Made by a program: the position numbers and the translations under genes. This document shows, piece by piece, positions 1-7,849 of a DNA stretch of 42,784 bases; the first letter of the stretch is position 1, and every line of letters starts with the position of its first letter. The stretch is taken from the NCBI GenBank assembly GCA_028287085.1, contig JAQBQI010000496.1, forward strand, positions 1 through 42,784, read 5' to 3'. Source of the DNA: Myxococcaceae bacterium. GTDB lineage: Bacteria > Myxococcota_A > Polyangia > Polyangiales > Ga0077539. Below the pieces are notes generated by a model. That model searched no databases and had not been told where the DNA came from. It worked only from the letters and a program-made list of their open reading frames with translations.

Positions 1-97
1 GCGGCTCGGTCACGTGGTCGAGGAACAGGTCGAGGCGGTGGTCGGCCTCGAGTGTCGCGTGACCTGGCATCCACGACAACTACCCCGGTTTCGCAGG

Positions 98-127
98 GAG
101 CTCTACGCGTCCGGGACAGTAGTGCTA
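98..127 (+). repeat. Copy of a short repeat end (AGCTCT...GGACAGTAGTGCTA)
   Basis: The stretch ends in GGACAGTAGTGCTA (114-127), preceded by AGCTCT about 10 bases upstream. The same arrangement is found at 26201-26230, where AGCTCT is again followed by GGACAGTAGTGCTA. After the shared bases the two loci diverge completely. This is the pattern expected for the terminus of a mobile or repeated element, but the element type is not recognised and only the end is shared inside the window. Confidence 0.4.
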
Positions 128-1870
128 ACCCCGCCAAACCCGCCAAACCCCGTGGAGGGTTATTCGTCTACATGCCTGCGCCTAACCCTCGTAACCGTGG
201 GTTTCGTCGAAGGTTCGGCCGTATAGGAGGAAGCCTTTTGGAGGGGGTACCTGCTTTCTTCCGTGGAAGTGCGCGATCACTTTCTGGCCGTTCTTCGACT
301 TGTAGGCTGGCGCTTGTCCGAGGCCCCAGGAAGCACTCGGGCGCTCCACCCAGGGTTACGACCAGGCTGAGCCTGCACGGGTCGGCGACGGTCGGGGGTC
401 GCTCCAGGTCTCCGGGGAAGCGGAAGGTTCGCCCGCCAGTCCACGCGTACGACTCGCAGACCCCCAACATCGAGCAGGAACGTCAACACGCAGCGCGCGA
501 TGCTGCCGCGCGCACCCCAGGGGCGTGGTCCGGCTCCCGTCTCCCGAACGGTCGTTGCGCCGCGGTCTCCCCAACCACCGCCAACCGGGGGGCGCCGCGG
601 CCGGCCGTCTCGGCGCCGCCGGCTTACCCAGGCGTGTCGCAGTCCTTCGTCCGGCAACCGTCGGACCCTTCGGGTTCTCCGCACCAGCCCAACCAATGCC
701 CTCCGGTCGGAGCGCCACCTCCACGACGTACCTGACCGGGTCGCCTTCCAGCGCGGGGGAGGGGACGTGGTTGCCGACGTTCGACTGCGAGGCGTTCGGC
801 TCCTGGCCGTCAACAACGTCAACGTCGGCGACGGTTAGACACTGGAATAGGTATTCATGGGACTAACGATTCCTCGTGAATCTCAGTGTTTTGCAGAGAG
901 GCGGCGGCGCGCGCGCGGGAGAGGCGGCGGCGGCGCGCGCGCGGGAGAGGCGGGCTCCTGGCGGCGAGCTGGCGGGCGAAGGCCGTGTCGGACCGCCCCT
1001 CCGTGCGCCGCACTCGGACGCGCCACCGCGGCTGGTCGGTGGCGCCGGGGTCGCAATCGGCGGTCGAGGCCGCCCCGGTACGAACCCCAGAAACCCCGAT
1101 GGAACCCAGGCGTGCCCCCGCTGGATCCCGGAGCGCCTCTGGTGCTTCAGGGACCGACGCGCAAACGGCCCACAAAGGCGCGAAGGCGTGCGGGTTCAGT
1201 GAAGCGTCGAGGGCTGACGCCAAGCAGCGCCGGCAATCCAGGGGGCCGGTTGGGGTCCGACCGGAGCCCCCGTGCGCCCCAGGTCGGCGGGGGGCCTGTT
1301 CTGGGGCACCGGGGAACCCTTGGGGGGGGAAGCACCCCCGGCGCCCCCGAGCGCCTGCCCCCGGGCGGCCGGTGCCGGCCCCGTCGGTCGTGCCCGCCCG
1401 GGCCGCCAGCGCCGTCGCCCAGGCGCGTCACCGGACGGCCGGGCCGATAACGCCGAAGGACGCCTTTCCGTCAAGATGGCTTTCCATCGTGACGTCCTGC
1501 CTTCCTGGCCGCGGGCGCGTCGAGCCGCGGGAAGAGGGAGTGGGTTGCGGCCGCCGCAATGGCGCACGAATCCCCCGACCTCCGCGGGCCTGGCGGGCGC
1601 GCCGACGACGCCCAACATACCAGGGACCGTAAAGGTGCCGGGGCCGCGCACGCTCGACTAGGCGGCCTCGGCCTCGGACGCGGCCTTCCTCGAGAAGCGT
1701 CAGCGGCCGCGGCGTGCGGAGGACGCAGCGCGCGGCGGCGAGTTGCACATCGTGCCCCCCGAGCCGGAGGGGCCGACGTGACTTCCTCTTTTGCGATCTC
1801 GTTTGAGGGTGTAGCGTCCGGGGTCAAGGAAGGTCGCGGCCCCTCTTTCCGCCCGGCCTACGAACGCCGA
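128..1870. other. Long stretch without a convincing gene
   Basis: Open frames exist on both strands because of the very high GC content, but none shows a recognisable domain, a natural amino-acid composition or a convincing ribosome binding site. All are rich in Arg, Pro, Gly and Ala, as chance frames in GC-rich DNA are. The stretch holds a G+C-rich tandem duplication at about 896-950. It looks like decayed or non-coding DNA upstream of the first supported gene. Confidence 0.5.
896..951. repeat. Two-copy GC tandem repeat
   Basis: A unit of about 23-26 bases made of GAGAGGCGGCGG followed by an alternating GC run and GG is present twice in direct succession, with a third partial GAGAGGCGG at the end. 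The copies differ by a GGC insertion. No function can be inferred. Confidence 0.6.
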
Positions 1871-2698
1871 ATGAGCGATTCCAACGACGCAAGCAACCCC
1901 AACCGCAGTTCCGCCGCGTCCAACTTCACGGAGGCCCCCCCGCCCCCGCCGTCCCCGCCCCCGCCGCCCGGCGTCGACGAGCAGGTGGAGGCGGACGACA
2001 ACGAGCGCGCGTTGCGGGACTTTGGGTTGGTGGAGAGCGAACTCCACGACTGCGCCGTCGAGGCGTCGCGGGATCGGGCCAACGCGCGCCCCTACCTGCA
2101 CCCCTGGCACCTGTACGGGATCTTCAGCGCGTACCTCTTCGCTCACCTGGCGGAACGCCTGCTGGCGCGGGGGTGGGCCTGCATCGTCAGCGGGGCCTGT
2201 CTGTGGCTGCGATCGCCCGACAAGCGCTTCGGCCTCGTGCTCTGGCAGGGTAACGGCGCCGTGGGCAAGCGCGGAACGCGCGCCCACAACGTCCGCGCCA
2301 AGGGGCAGGAGATCCGATCCATGTTGGAGTCGGTCGGCGAGTTCATCCCCGGCCTCGACCTGGGTGACTCGGTAATTCCGACCGGCGAGGACGGGGAGGG
2401 AATCCCCTTCGTCACGCCGCTCGGCGCCGAGGAGTACCCCCAGGAGTTCCTGGCGCTCCTGATTCGGCGGACCGGCAACATCGTGCAGTGGGAGCTGCAG
2501 GTCTTGCCCAAGGAGGCGCTCTCGGGTGACGGCTTCCTGCAGAACACGCGGCAGCGCGTGTTCCTGCACCCGGTCGAGGTGCAGAGCGTGCCGACCCGTC
2601 GACCGGTCGAGACCCAGCCCCAGCCGACGCCCACGGAGGACGAGATCGAGGTGCCCATGGCTCCTGTCGACGAAGGTCCCGAAGGAACGGGCGGATGA
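1871..2698 (+). CDS. Hypothetical protein paired with XRE/ImmA-IrrE gene
   Basis: The protein is about 275 residues and its family is not recognised. The N-terminus (residues 1-40) is Ser/Asn-rich and then contains two polyproline runs, suggesting a disordered linker. The remainder is compositionally normal, with segments such as PYLHPWHLYGIF, GACLWLRSPDKRFGLVLWQG and VQWELQVLP that look like a folded alpha/beta domain. The C-terminus is again Pro/Thr/Glu-rich. The open frame extends further upstream, but that extension has chance composition, so the ATG before SDSNDAS was chosen even though no strong Shine-Dalgarno is visible. Its stop codon overlaps the start of the next gene (ATGA), so the two are almost certainly co-translated. 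The partner is a regulator/metallopeptidase, so this protein could be its substrate or accessory factor; that is inference only. Confidence 0.75.
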   Translation: MSDSNDASNPNRSSAASNFTEAPPPPPSPPPPPGVDEQVEADDNERALRDFGLVESELHDCAVEASRDRANARPYLHPWHLYGIFSAYLFAHLAERLLARGWACIVSGACLWLRSPDKRFGLVLWQGNGAVGKRGTRAHNVRAKGQEIRSMLESVGEFIPGLDLGDSVIPTGEDGEGIPFVTPLGAEEYPQEFLALLIRRTGNIVQWELQVLPKEALSGDGFLQNTRQRVFLHPVEVQSVPTRRPVETQPQPTPTEDEIEVPMAPVDEGPEGTGG

Positions 2699-3867
2699 GC
2701 AGCGGGAGGTTCACGCCGGAGCGCCTTGCCCTGGCGCGCATGCGCCGCGGCCTGCGACAGCAGGACGTCGGGGAGCGCTGCGGCGTGGACGCGAGGACGG
2801 TGCGCGGCTGGGAGAGGGGGGAGTGGCCGCCAGACGTGACGTCGCTGACCGCTCTCTCGCGCGCGCTCCGGTTCCCAGTCTCGTTCTTCACTGCGCCCCC
2901 GCTCGCGCTGATCGACACGGATCGGGCCAGCTTCCGCTCGTTGAGCACCATGCGGGCTGCTCAGCGGGACGCTGTCCACGCAGCGGGCACGCTCGTGGTG
3001 CCGTTGCGTGAGTGGCTAGTGTCGCGTTTTCGGTTGCCGGACCTCGACGTCCCCGACCTCGGCGGAGAGACGCCCGAGCGGGCCGCAGAGATCGTGCGGG
3101 AAGCGTGGGGGCTCGGCGGCAGCGTCGCACCGAACATCGTGCACCTGCTCGAGCTCCACGGCGTGCATGTCTTCTCGCTTGCGGAGGACGCGCGGGAGGT
3201 CGACGCGTTCTCGTTCTGGGACGCGGGGCGCGCGTACGTGATGCTGAACACGATGAAGTCGCCCGAGCGCGGGCGCTTCGATGCGGCGCACGAGCTCGGG
3301 CACCTCGTCTTGCACCGTCAGGGCGACATCCACGCCCCCGAGGTCGAACATCAGGCCAACCGGTTCGCCTCCGCGTTCTTGATGCCGCACGCAGGACTCC
3401 TCAAGCAGCGGCCCGCCAGTGTCACGATGCAGGCTGCGCTGGGTTTGAAGGTCCACTGGCGCGTCTCGATCGCCGCGATGATCCACCGCCTCTCGCAACT
3501 GTCCGTCCTGACTGAGTGGCAGTACCGCGAACTCATGGTCGACGTGCAGCGCCGCGGCTGGCGTACGACGGAGCCGTACGGGATCCAGCGCCGCGAGACG
3601 TCGCAGGTTCTGGCGAAGGCCTTCGGACCCCTCCGGCGCGAGGGCGATGATGCGAAGGACGTGGCCCGTCGGATTCACCTGCCGATCGAGGAGGTTCAGC
3701 GGATGATCTTCGGCCTGGTGCTCGCCGACCCGGTGCCGGACAGCAAGGCCCTGCCGCGGCCGACGGTGGCGCCTGCGGCACGCCTTCGCCGCAGTGATTT
3801 GAAGGTGATTCCTGGGAGCGGTCCGAACGTGAGGCGGTCCGAGACCAAGCGGGACGTGAAGCCATAG
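2695..3867 (+). CDS. XRE-family HTH / ImmA-IrrE metallo-endopeptidase
   Basis: The protein is 390 residues. Residues about 8-65 form a Cro/CI-type helix-turn-helix (LARMRRGLRQQDVGERCGV followed by ARTVRGWERGEWPP). The middle is an ImmA/IrrE-type zinc peptidase domain with the HExxH motif HELGH at residues 199-203 and a downstream EHQANRFASAFLMP segment carrying the expected third-ligand Glu. Known family members are transcription factors, or proteases that cleave a partner repressor, in mobile elements and stress responses. About 100 residues follow the peptidase core, ending in a basic tail. That tail includes a segment (RREGDDAKDVARRIHLPIEEVQRMIFGLV) resembling another small helical DNA-binding unit. 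The gene overlaps the preceding unknown gene by ATGA. Domain assignment is firm; the biological target is unknown. Confidence 0.93.
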   Translation: MSSGRFTPERLALARMRRGLRQQDVGERCGVDARTVRGWERGEWPPDVTSLTALSRALRFPVSFFTAPPLALIDTDRASFRSLSTMRAAQRDAVHAAGTLVVPLREWLVSRFRLPDLDVPDLGGETPERAAEIVREAWGLGGSVAPNIVHLLELHGVHVFSLAEDAREVDAFSFWDAGRAYVMLNTMKSPERGRFDAAHELGHLVLHRQGDIHAPEVEHQANRFASAFLMPHAGLLKQRPASVTMQAALGLKVHWRVSIAAMIHRLSQLSVLTEWQYRELMVDVQRRGWRTTEPYGIQRRETSQVLAKAFGPLRREGDDAKDVARRIHLPIEEVQRMIFGLVLADPVPDSKALPRPTVAPAARLRRSDLKVIPGSGPNVRRSETKRDVKP

Positions 3868-3917
3868 GCGCCGCGCAGTGGTGTCCGCTCGTTGCGCGCG
3901 GTATCGCCGGGTCCCTG

Positions 3918-4226
3918 ATGCTCGACGCGCCCCGACTGCCGTGCGACATCGTCGCGCTCGCGACCCAGCACGCGCTCGAGGAGTTGCACCCCACGCTCGA
4001 CATGCGGCCGGGCCCGGCGCGCTGCGACGCCGACCGTCGGCCGCGCCGCCCTCGACCCACCAACTACGTGATCCGTCGAGAGGACGGCACGACCGCCACC
4101 GAGCACTTCTTCGGCGCGGCGCACGGTGACCTCTTCGAGCACCTCGTCGAGGTCATGCCGCTGCCCGCGCGGCCGAGAAGACGACAGCGCCGCGGGCCGC
4201 CCGATCTCTTCGCTGCCGCGGCGTGA
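3918..4226 (+). pseudogene. Probable transposase C-terminal tail fragment
   Basis: This short frame encodes about 102 residues. The central part TNYVIRREDGTTATEHFFG followed by DLFEHLVEVMPLPARPRRR resembles from memory the C-terminal tail of transposase-like proteins with a DUF6399-type end. No upstream catalytic part is present, since the ImmA/IrrE gene ends only 50 bases before it. The frame is open back into that gene without a better start. It is best read as a remnant of a mobile element and not as a working gene. A genuine small gene cannot be excluded. Confidence 0.4.
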
Positions 4227-4309
4227 CCGCGCGCGAAGTTATGCGGATGGCCGGGCTTCGGGCTCAGTTCGCCGCCATCCTGCGTCCTCCAGGCGCCCCC
4301 GAGCCTCGC

Positions 4310-5236
4310 CTACTTCAGCCTCCGCACAAGGGGCTCGCGCTTGCGCTGCACGCGCTTCCACCCGGCATCCAGCTCGCGGACCGTCAGTCCGAGCACCTGC
4401 GCGGCGCCCGCCCGGTCGTACCCGTCGAGCGTCGCCAGGGCCAGACCCGTCTCCGCCCGCAACCCCACGCTGGCGAAGGCCGCCTTCAGGTCGAGCACGG
4501 TCTCGACCCACCGCTGTTCCGCGTCGGGGTCCGGCGGGGCGGTCATGGCCACCAGCCGGGCCACCAGCCGGGTGTTGCCCCGGTCCTCACGCGCGATGCG
4601 GCTCGCGTACCCCCGGGTCCGGCGCCGCAGTTCCTCGATCGGGTCGGCGGCGTCCCACCAGTCGTCGTCCAGGGTGAGCACCACGGCCGCGTCTTGCCAG
4701 AACTTCTCGGGCAGGCGCAGGACCTCCCGGGTGAAGCGGACGATCGCGCGCCGATCGCCGATGTCCACGGCCTCGGCGGCGCAGAGGCAGGGCCCGTAGA
4801 CCTGGGAGTCGCGCAATGCCTGGAGGGCCTGCGCCGCGGCGTAGGCGCGCTCGAGCAAGGGCGCCACCCGCAGCAGTGCTGGGGCCGCGAGGGCCTCCCA
4901 GGCGACGAACCGATCCACGAGGGCCGCCATCAGCGGCTGGGCGCGGAGCAGCGTCGGGGCCACGATGGCCTCCAGGCGGGCCGCGTGCTCGAAGACTTGG
5001 TTGATGTGGGGTTGCGCACGCAGAATCAGCTGCTGGAACCCATCCACGTAGGGGGCCATGAGGTCCCCGAAGTGGCAGGCCGCCTCGACCACTTGGAGGA
5101 TCGGCGAGCGGGAGAACGAGGTCAGCACGGGCGTTGGCGCCTCGAAGGCCGTGGTGGGGCAGCCTGTGAGGTCTTCCGCAGAGCCGGCGAGCAGCGAGGC
5201 CGAATCGAGGGCAGGGAGGGGGTGTTGCAGGGTCAC
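4310..5236 (-). CDS. Hypothetical protein with sigma-region-4-like C-terminus
   Basis: The protein is about 308 residues and starts at GTG (reading TLQHPLPALDS) with a GAGGAG ribosome binding site about 8 bases upstream. Residues about 40-150 are strongly helical and Ala/Leu-rich, with repeated patterns of the type LRAQPxINQVFEHA and LLRVAPLLERAYAAA. The middle carries an acidic/Trp segment (TLDDDWWDAADP). The last 50 residues (ALATLDGYDRAGAAQVLGL followed by TVRELDAGWKRVQRKREPL) match the look of the helix-turn-helix of sigma-70 region 4 or a sigma-like regulator, in which the enzyme scans DNA or binds RNA polymerase. No region 2 is evident, so it is probably not a complete sigma factor. It is convergent with the transposase fragment at its 3' side. 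Confidence 0.75.
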   Translation of the reverse strand: MTLQHPLPALDSASLLAGSAEDLTGCPTTAFEAPTPVLTSFSRSPILQVVEAACHFGDLMAPYVDGFQQLILRAQPHINQVFEHAARLEAIVAPTLLRAQPLMAALVDRFVAWEALAAPALLRVAPLLERAYAAAQALQALRDSQVYGPCLCAAEAVDIGDRRAIVRFTREVLRLPEKFWQDAAVVLTLDDDWWDAADPIEELRRRTRGYASRIAREDRGNTRLVARLVAMTAPPDPDAEQRWVETVLDLKAAFASVGLRAETGLALATLDGYDRAGAAQVLGLTVRELDAGWKRVQRKREPLVRRLK

Positions 5237-5454
5237 GACGGGGGCTCCTCTGCTGAACGCGATGCGCGTCAGTCTGTCCTCTTCGGGCGTGGGGGGAGGA
5301 TTCCGGGACAGGAATCGACCGCGGCCTTCTCTTCGGCCCTCCGAGCTGTTGGGGGCGTTGAGGGCCGCGCAGGGCCGGGTGCCAGAACCGCCCGCGGAGC
5401 CGACGCCCTCTACCGCACCGACGCCTCTACCGCGGCCGCCGAGCAGCCTGCAGA

Positions 5455-5580
5455 ATGACGATGGCCCGTCGTTTCCTGCTCTCGCTCGCGGTGGGCCTCG
5501 CGCTGATCTCAGTCACGGTCGCCTTCTCCCTCGACGCCGCTGACCGCTCCGTCGCAGCCGCCGTGCCCGACAGCAGCTAA
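5455..5580 (+). CDS. Possible small secreted or membrane peptide
   Basis: A 41-residue frame begins MTMARRFLLSLAVGLALIS and continues VTVAFSLDAADRS. The N-terminus has two Arg followed by about 17 hydrophobic residues, the form of a signal peptide or single membrane anchor, ending in an Ala-rich tail. It sits between two minus-strand genes. The ribosome binding site is weak, and the frame lies in GC-rich DNA where chance frames are common, so it is a tentative call. Confidence 0.3.
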   Translation: MTMARRFLLSLAVGLALISVTVAFSLDAADRSVAAAVPDSS

Positions 5581-5599
5581 ATTTCTTCCCGGTCGGCCG

Positions 5600-6130
5600 C
5601 TACAGCAACCCCGCCGCCGCGTTCTCCCGCCAAGCATCAGCGGTGCGGACGTAGCGGTCGACCATCGTCCGAGATTTCCACCGCCCCTGCAACATGATCG
5701 CCCGGTCGCTGCGCCCCACCAGGGCCGCGGTGGTGGCGAGCGTCGCGCGCAAGGAGTGCCCCAACAGCAACGCCGACGCGATCCCGGCGCGCGCCACTAG
5801 CGCCTTGAGGGTGTGGGCGACGTCGCGCCCGTCGAGCCGGCCGCCCACCCGGCCGTGGCGATCGACGCTGCGGAAGAGCGCCCCCGCCTCGACGCCCGAG
5901 GCGGCGCGCCACACCTCGAGCGCGCGGACGGGGCAGACGTCGGCGTGGGAGCCGAAGGGGAGGACCACGTCGGCGCCGGCGCCGAGCTGGTCGGTCTTGG
6001 AGTGTTGCACCCGCACCAGGACGCCCCGAGCGGGGTCGACGGTCAGGTCGGCGACGTCGAGGGCGACGAACTCGGAGCGGCGGAAGGCGGTTGCGACGCC
6101 CGCGGATCCCGTCCGAGCAACGCTCCACCC
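5600..6130 (-). pseudogene. Tyrosine recombinase, N-terminally truncated
   Basis: The frame encodes the catalytic half of a phage-integrase-type tyrosine recombinase, an enzyme that cuts and rejoins DNA at specific sites. All expected catalytic positions are visible in order: the first Arg in AFRRSEFVAL, Lys in HSKTDQLG, HxxR in GHSLRATLATTA, the Trp of QGRWKS, and the nucleophile Tyr in MVDRYVRTAD. The N-terminal core-binding domain is missing: upstream of about position 6130 the frame turns into Arg/Pro-rich chance sequence and runs into the next small gene. The fragment is therefore likely a relic of an integrated element. The catalytic region itself shows no internal stop, so the loss may be recent. 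Confidence 0.75.
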
Positions 6131-6162
6131 GCGGGAGGTGGGCGCGGCGCGGGCGCGCCTGC

Positions 6163-6381
6163 CTACCGGGCGTGGGTCACGCGCACGGGCCCGATGGTCA
6201 CGCTGTTCGCGCGGACCAGCACGGACGCGAACGCCCCCGCCAGCACGAGGGTCATGAGCACGAGCGTGACCCCGACGTAGTGGTGGAGCGTCCGTACGAT
6301 CTGCGCGAACGCGGCCGGCCAGGACGGGGCGGTCGACGGGACCGGCCTGGAGCGAGCGCGCGGGGACTTCGTGGTGGGCAC
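6163..6381 (-). CDS. Small single-pass membrane protein
   Basis: The GTG start is favoured because a GAGGAG sequence lies 7-8 bases upstream; the frame also has an earlier ATG with an unlikely leader. The predicted product is 72 residues: a basic, Pro-rich N-terminus (KSPRARSRPVPS), a hydrophobic segment (YVGVTLVLMTLVLAGAFASVL), then a short polar tail ending in VRVTHAR. By the positive-inside rule the N-terminus should face the cytoplasm. It abuts the truncated recombinase but uses a different frame. No family is recognised. Confidence 0.5.
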   Translation of the reverse strand: MPTTKSPRARSRPVPSTAPSWPAAFAQIVRTLHHYVGVTLVLMTLVLAGAFASVLVRANSVTIGPVRVTHAR

Positions 6382-6490
6382 CGTTGGACTCCTCGAGTAC
6401 GGACGGACATGGACGTGGTCGCGCAGGGGCATCGGGGCCGCCGCCGTGCGGGGCGCCGCGCGGGAGCACGGCGAAGGCGTCCGGCGGCCC

Positions 6491-7186
6491 TCAGGGCGGC
6501 AGGCGCGACCCGAGCGCGCGCTTCAGGCGCATGCGCTGGGTGTTCCAGACGGCGAGAAGGACCGACCGCAGGAAAAGAAGGGCGAGGAGGCGGGGGTCCG
6601 CCCCCGCCGCCGCCAGAGAGCCGAGACGCTCGAGGGCGTCGCCGAGCTCCTCGCGCCCGACCGAGGGCTCCAGCACGGAGGCCGGCAGGGCGGCGACGAT
6701 CGCGTCCATACGGCGCAGAAGTGGCCCGATCCGCGAATCGATGCTGGTACCCTCGTGGGTGTCGGCAACGGGCCCATCGGGGTCCGGCCGAGAGCGGCCG
6801 AGCGGGGAGTCGACGGCCAGCGCGCCGCACGCGCGCACGATGTCGGCCAGAATCGCGTGGAGCCTGCCCTTGGCCGCCGCCATCGCCGCCCACGCCTCGT
6901 CCGAGACCGAGTCCGCGTCGCCGACGTCCAGCGCGCGCAGTCTGCCCATCTCCTCCACCATCTCCCGAAGGAGCCCCAGCGCCTCCGCGGCCGCCGGCTC
7001 GGACGAGAGGTGCTCGACCAGGCGCTCCTCGAGGTCGGCGATGCCGATGTGGGCGATCCCGAGGTCGTGCGACCAGTTGAACTCGCGAAGCCAGGAGACG
7101 TCGCGGCCGATGGACGCCAGGTGCTCGGCCAGCTCCTGCTCGCGCCCGCCGGAAGCCGACCGCACGTGGTTCGCGATGCGCGTCAC
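6491..7186 (-). CDS. Hypothetical protein co-translated with PadR regulator
   Basis: The start is GTG (encoding TRIANHVRSAS), because it overlaps the stop of the PadR gene by GTGA; the longer upstream frame has chance composition. The 231-residue product is mostly helical, with heptad-like acidic stretches (EERLVEHLSSEPAAAEALGLL, where Leu and Glu alternate) and ends in a hydrophobic/basic segment (LLALLFLRSVLLAVWNTQRMR) that may touch the membrane. No known family was recognised. PadR regulators commonly control an adjacent gene that they share an operon with, frequently a membrane protein, so this is the probable target or partner. That role is inferred from position only. Confidence 0.7.
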   Translation of the reverse strand: MTRIANHVRSASGGREQELAEHLASIGRDVSWLREFNWSHDLGIAHIGIADLEERLVEHLSSEPAAAEALGLLREMVEEMGRLRALDVGDADSVSDEAWAAMAAAKGRLHAILADIVRACGALAVDSPLGRSRPDPDGPVADTHEGTSIDSRIGPLLRRMDAIVAALPASVLEPSVGREELGDALERLGSLAAAGADPRLLALLFLRSVLLAVWNTQRMRLKRALGSRLPP

Positions 7187-7494
7187 CGCGCGCCTCCCGG
7201 CAGGAGCAGCCCCCACAGTCCGAGGGCGGCCTCCCGCTCCTCCATCGCCGCCGCGCTCCCCAGGGCGGTGAGCGAGTAGTACCGCCGGGGGCGGCCGCCG
7301 CGGATGCCCGGCGCTTGCTCCTCCCACGAGTGCAGGAGTCCACCGGCCTCGAGCTCCCGCAACGCCGGGTAGAGCGTCGCCTGGCCCAGCTCGTGGCGGC
7401 CGTTCGACGACGACTTCACGCGCTCGGCGATCTCCAGGCCGAACGACTGCCCGCGGATGAGGGCCGCGAGGATGAGCTGGTGCGACTGCTTCAT
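7183..7494 (-). CDS. PadR-family transcriptional regulator
   Basis: The 103-residue product begins MKQSHQLILAALIRGQSFGLEIAERV and shows the full PadR winged-helix pattern. The features are the helical N-terminus, the ELGQATLYPALRELEAGGLL recognition-helix region, and the beta wing with RRYYSLTALG. PadR proteins are small repressors, often of efflux or envelope-stress genes, that act as dimers. Only a short C-terminal helix follows, so it belongs to the short PadR subfamily. The gene overlaps the next gene by GTGA. A palindrome with an embedded -35 element lies immediately upstream, which suggests autoregulation. Confidence 0.92.
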   Translation of the reverse strand: MKQSHQLILAALIRGQSFGLEIAERVKSSSNGRHELGQATLYPALRELEAGGLLHSWEEQAPGIRGGRPRRYYSLTALGSAAAMEEREAALGLWGLLLPGGAR

Positions 7495-7506
7495 GGACGT
7501 CCCGAG

Positions 7507-7538
7507 AGGTATCCTCGTTTTTCGAGGTTGTCAACCTC
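7507..7538 (-). promoter_or_regulatory. PadR promoter with overlapping palindrome
   Basis: The minus strand carries TTGACA (7534-7529), a 16-base spacer and ATACCT (7512-7507), a good sigma-70-type promoter for the PadR gene. The -35 lies inside a perfect 15-base palindrome, GAGGTTG-T-CAACCTC on the plus strand (7524-7538). A second small inverted repeat, CCTCG-N5-CGAGG, overlaps it. The predicted transcript start is only about 6 bases before the ATG, so the message may be nearly leaderless. Autorepression by PadR is the simplest reading but is inference. Confidence 0.55.
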
Positions 7539-7553
7539 TGAAAACGATAATAC

Positions 7554-7849
7554 CTGATCTGTCGTCATGGGCAGGGTTTCTCCGATCGCGGCCGGTCGTG
7601 CAAAGGGCGAGGCTGGGAGGGGGGATCTGCGAGGGGAAACCCCCGCGCTCCCACGGGAACGGCGTGTGCCTCGCTCGAGCAGGGCGCCCCGTGGGTCGAG
7701 GCGGCCCTGCACGTGTCGCCTTATCCCTAGGGATCGCGCGCGGATCTCGGCGGATAAGAGCAAGGGAGCCGCGGGGCTCGCAATCGTGCGCCACGTCCTG
7801 TAGTTCCGTGTGGCATGGGGCATGCTCATGCCCTGCGGGGAGGATGGGG
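7554..7849. other. Gap without visible gene
   Basis: Open frames across this stretch extend the following plus-strand gene upstream, but their composition is Arg/Gly/Pro-rich and no earlier start has a ribosome binding site. Nothing else was recognised. Confidence 0.4.

Noticed and set aside
1-70. Minus-strand frame starting MPGHATLEADHRLDLFLDH and running off the left edge
   Set aside because: Only 23 codons are in the window and no ribosome binding site is clear, so it cannot be told from chance.
1559-1870. Upstream extension of the first supported gene
   Set aside because: The composition is Arg/Gly/Ala-rich and unlike the body of the protein; the later ATG was chosen.
4223-5458. Long plus-strand frame opposite the sigma-region-4-like gene
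   Set aside because: It lies fully on the other strand of a gene with natural composition and a good ribosome binding site; the product is rich in Arg, Gly, Pro and Val, as expected for antisense frames in GC-rich DNA.
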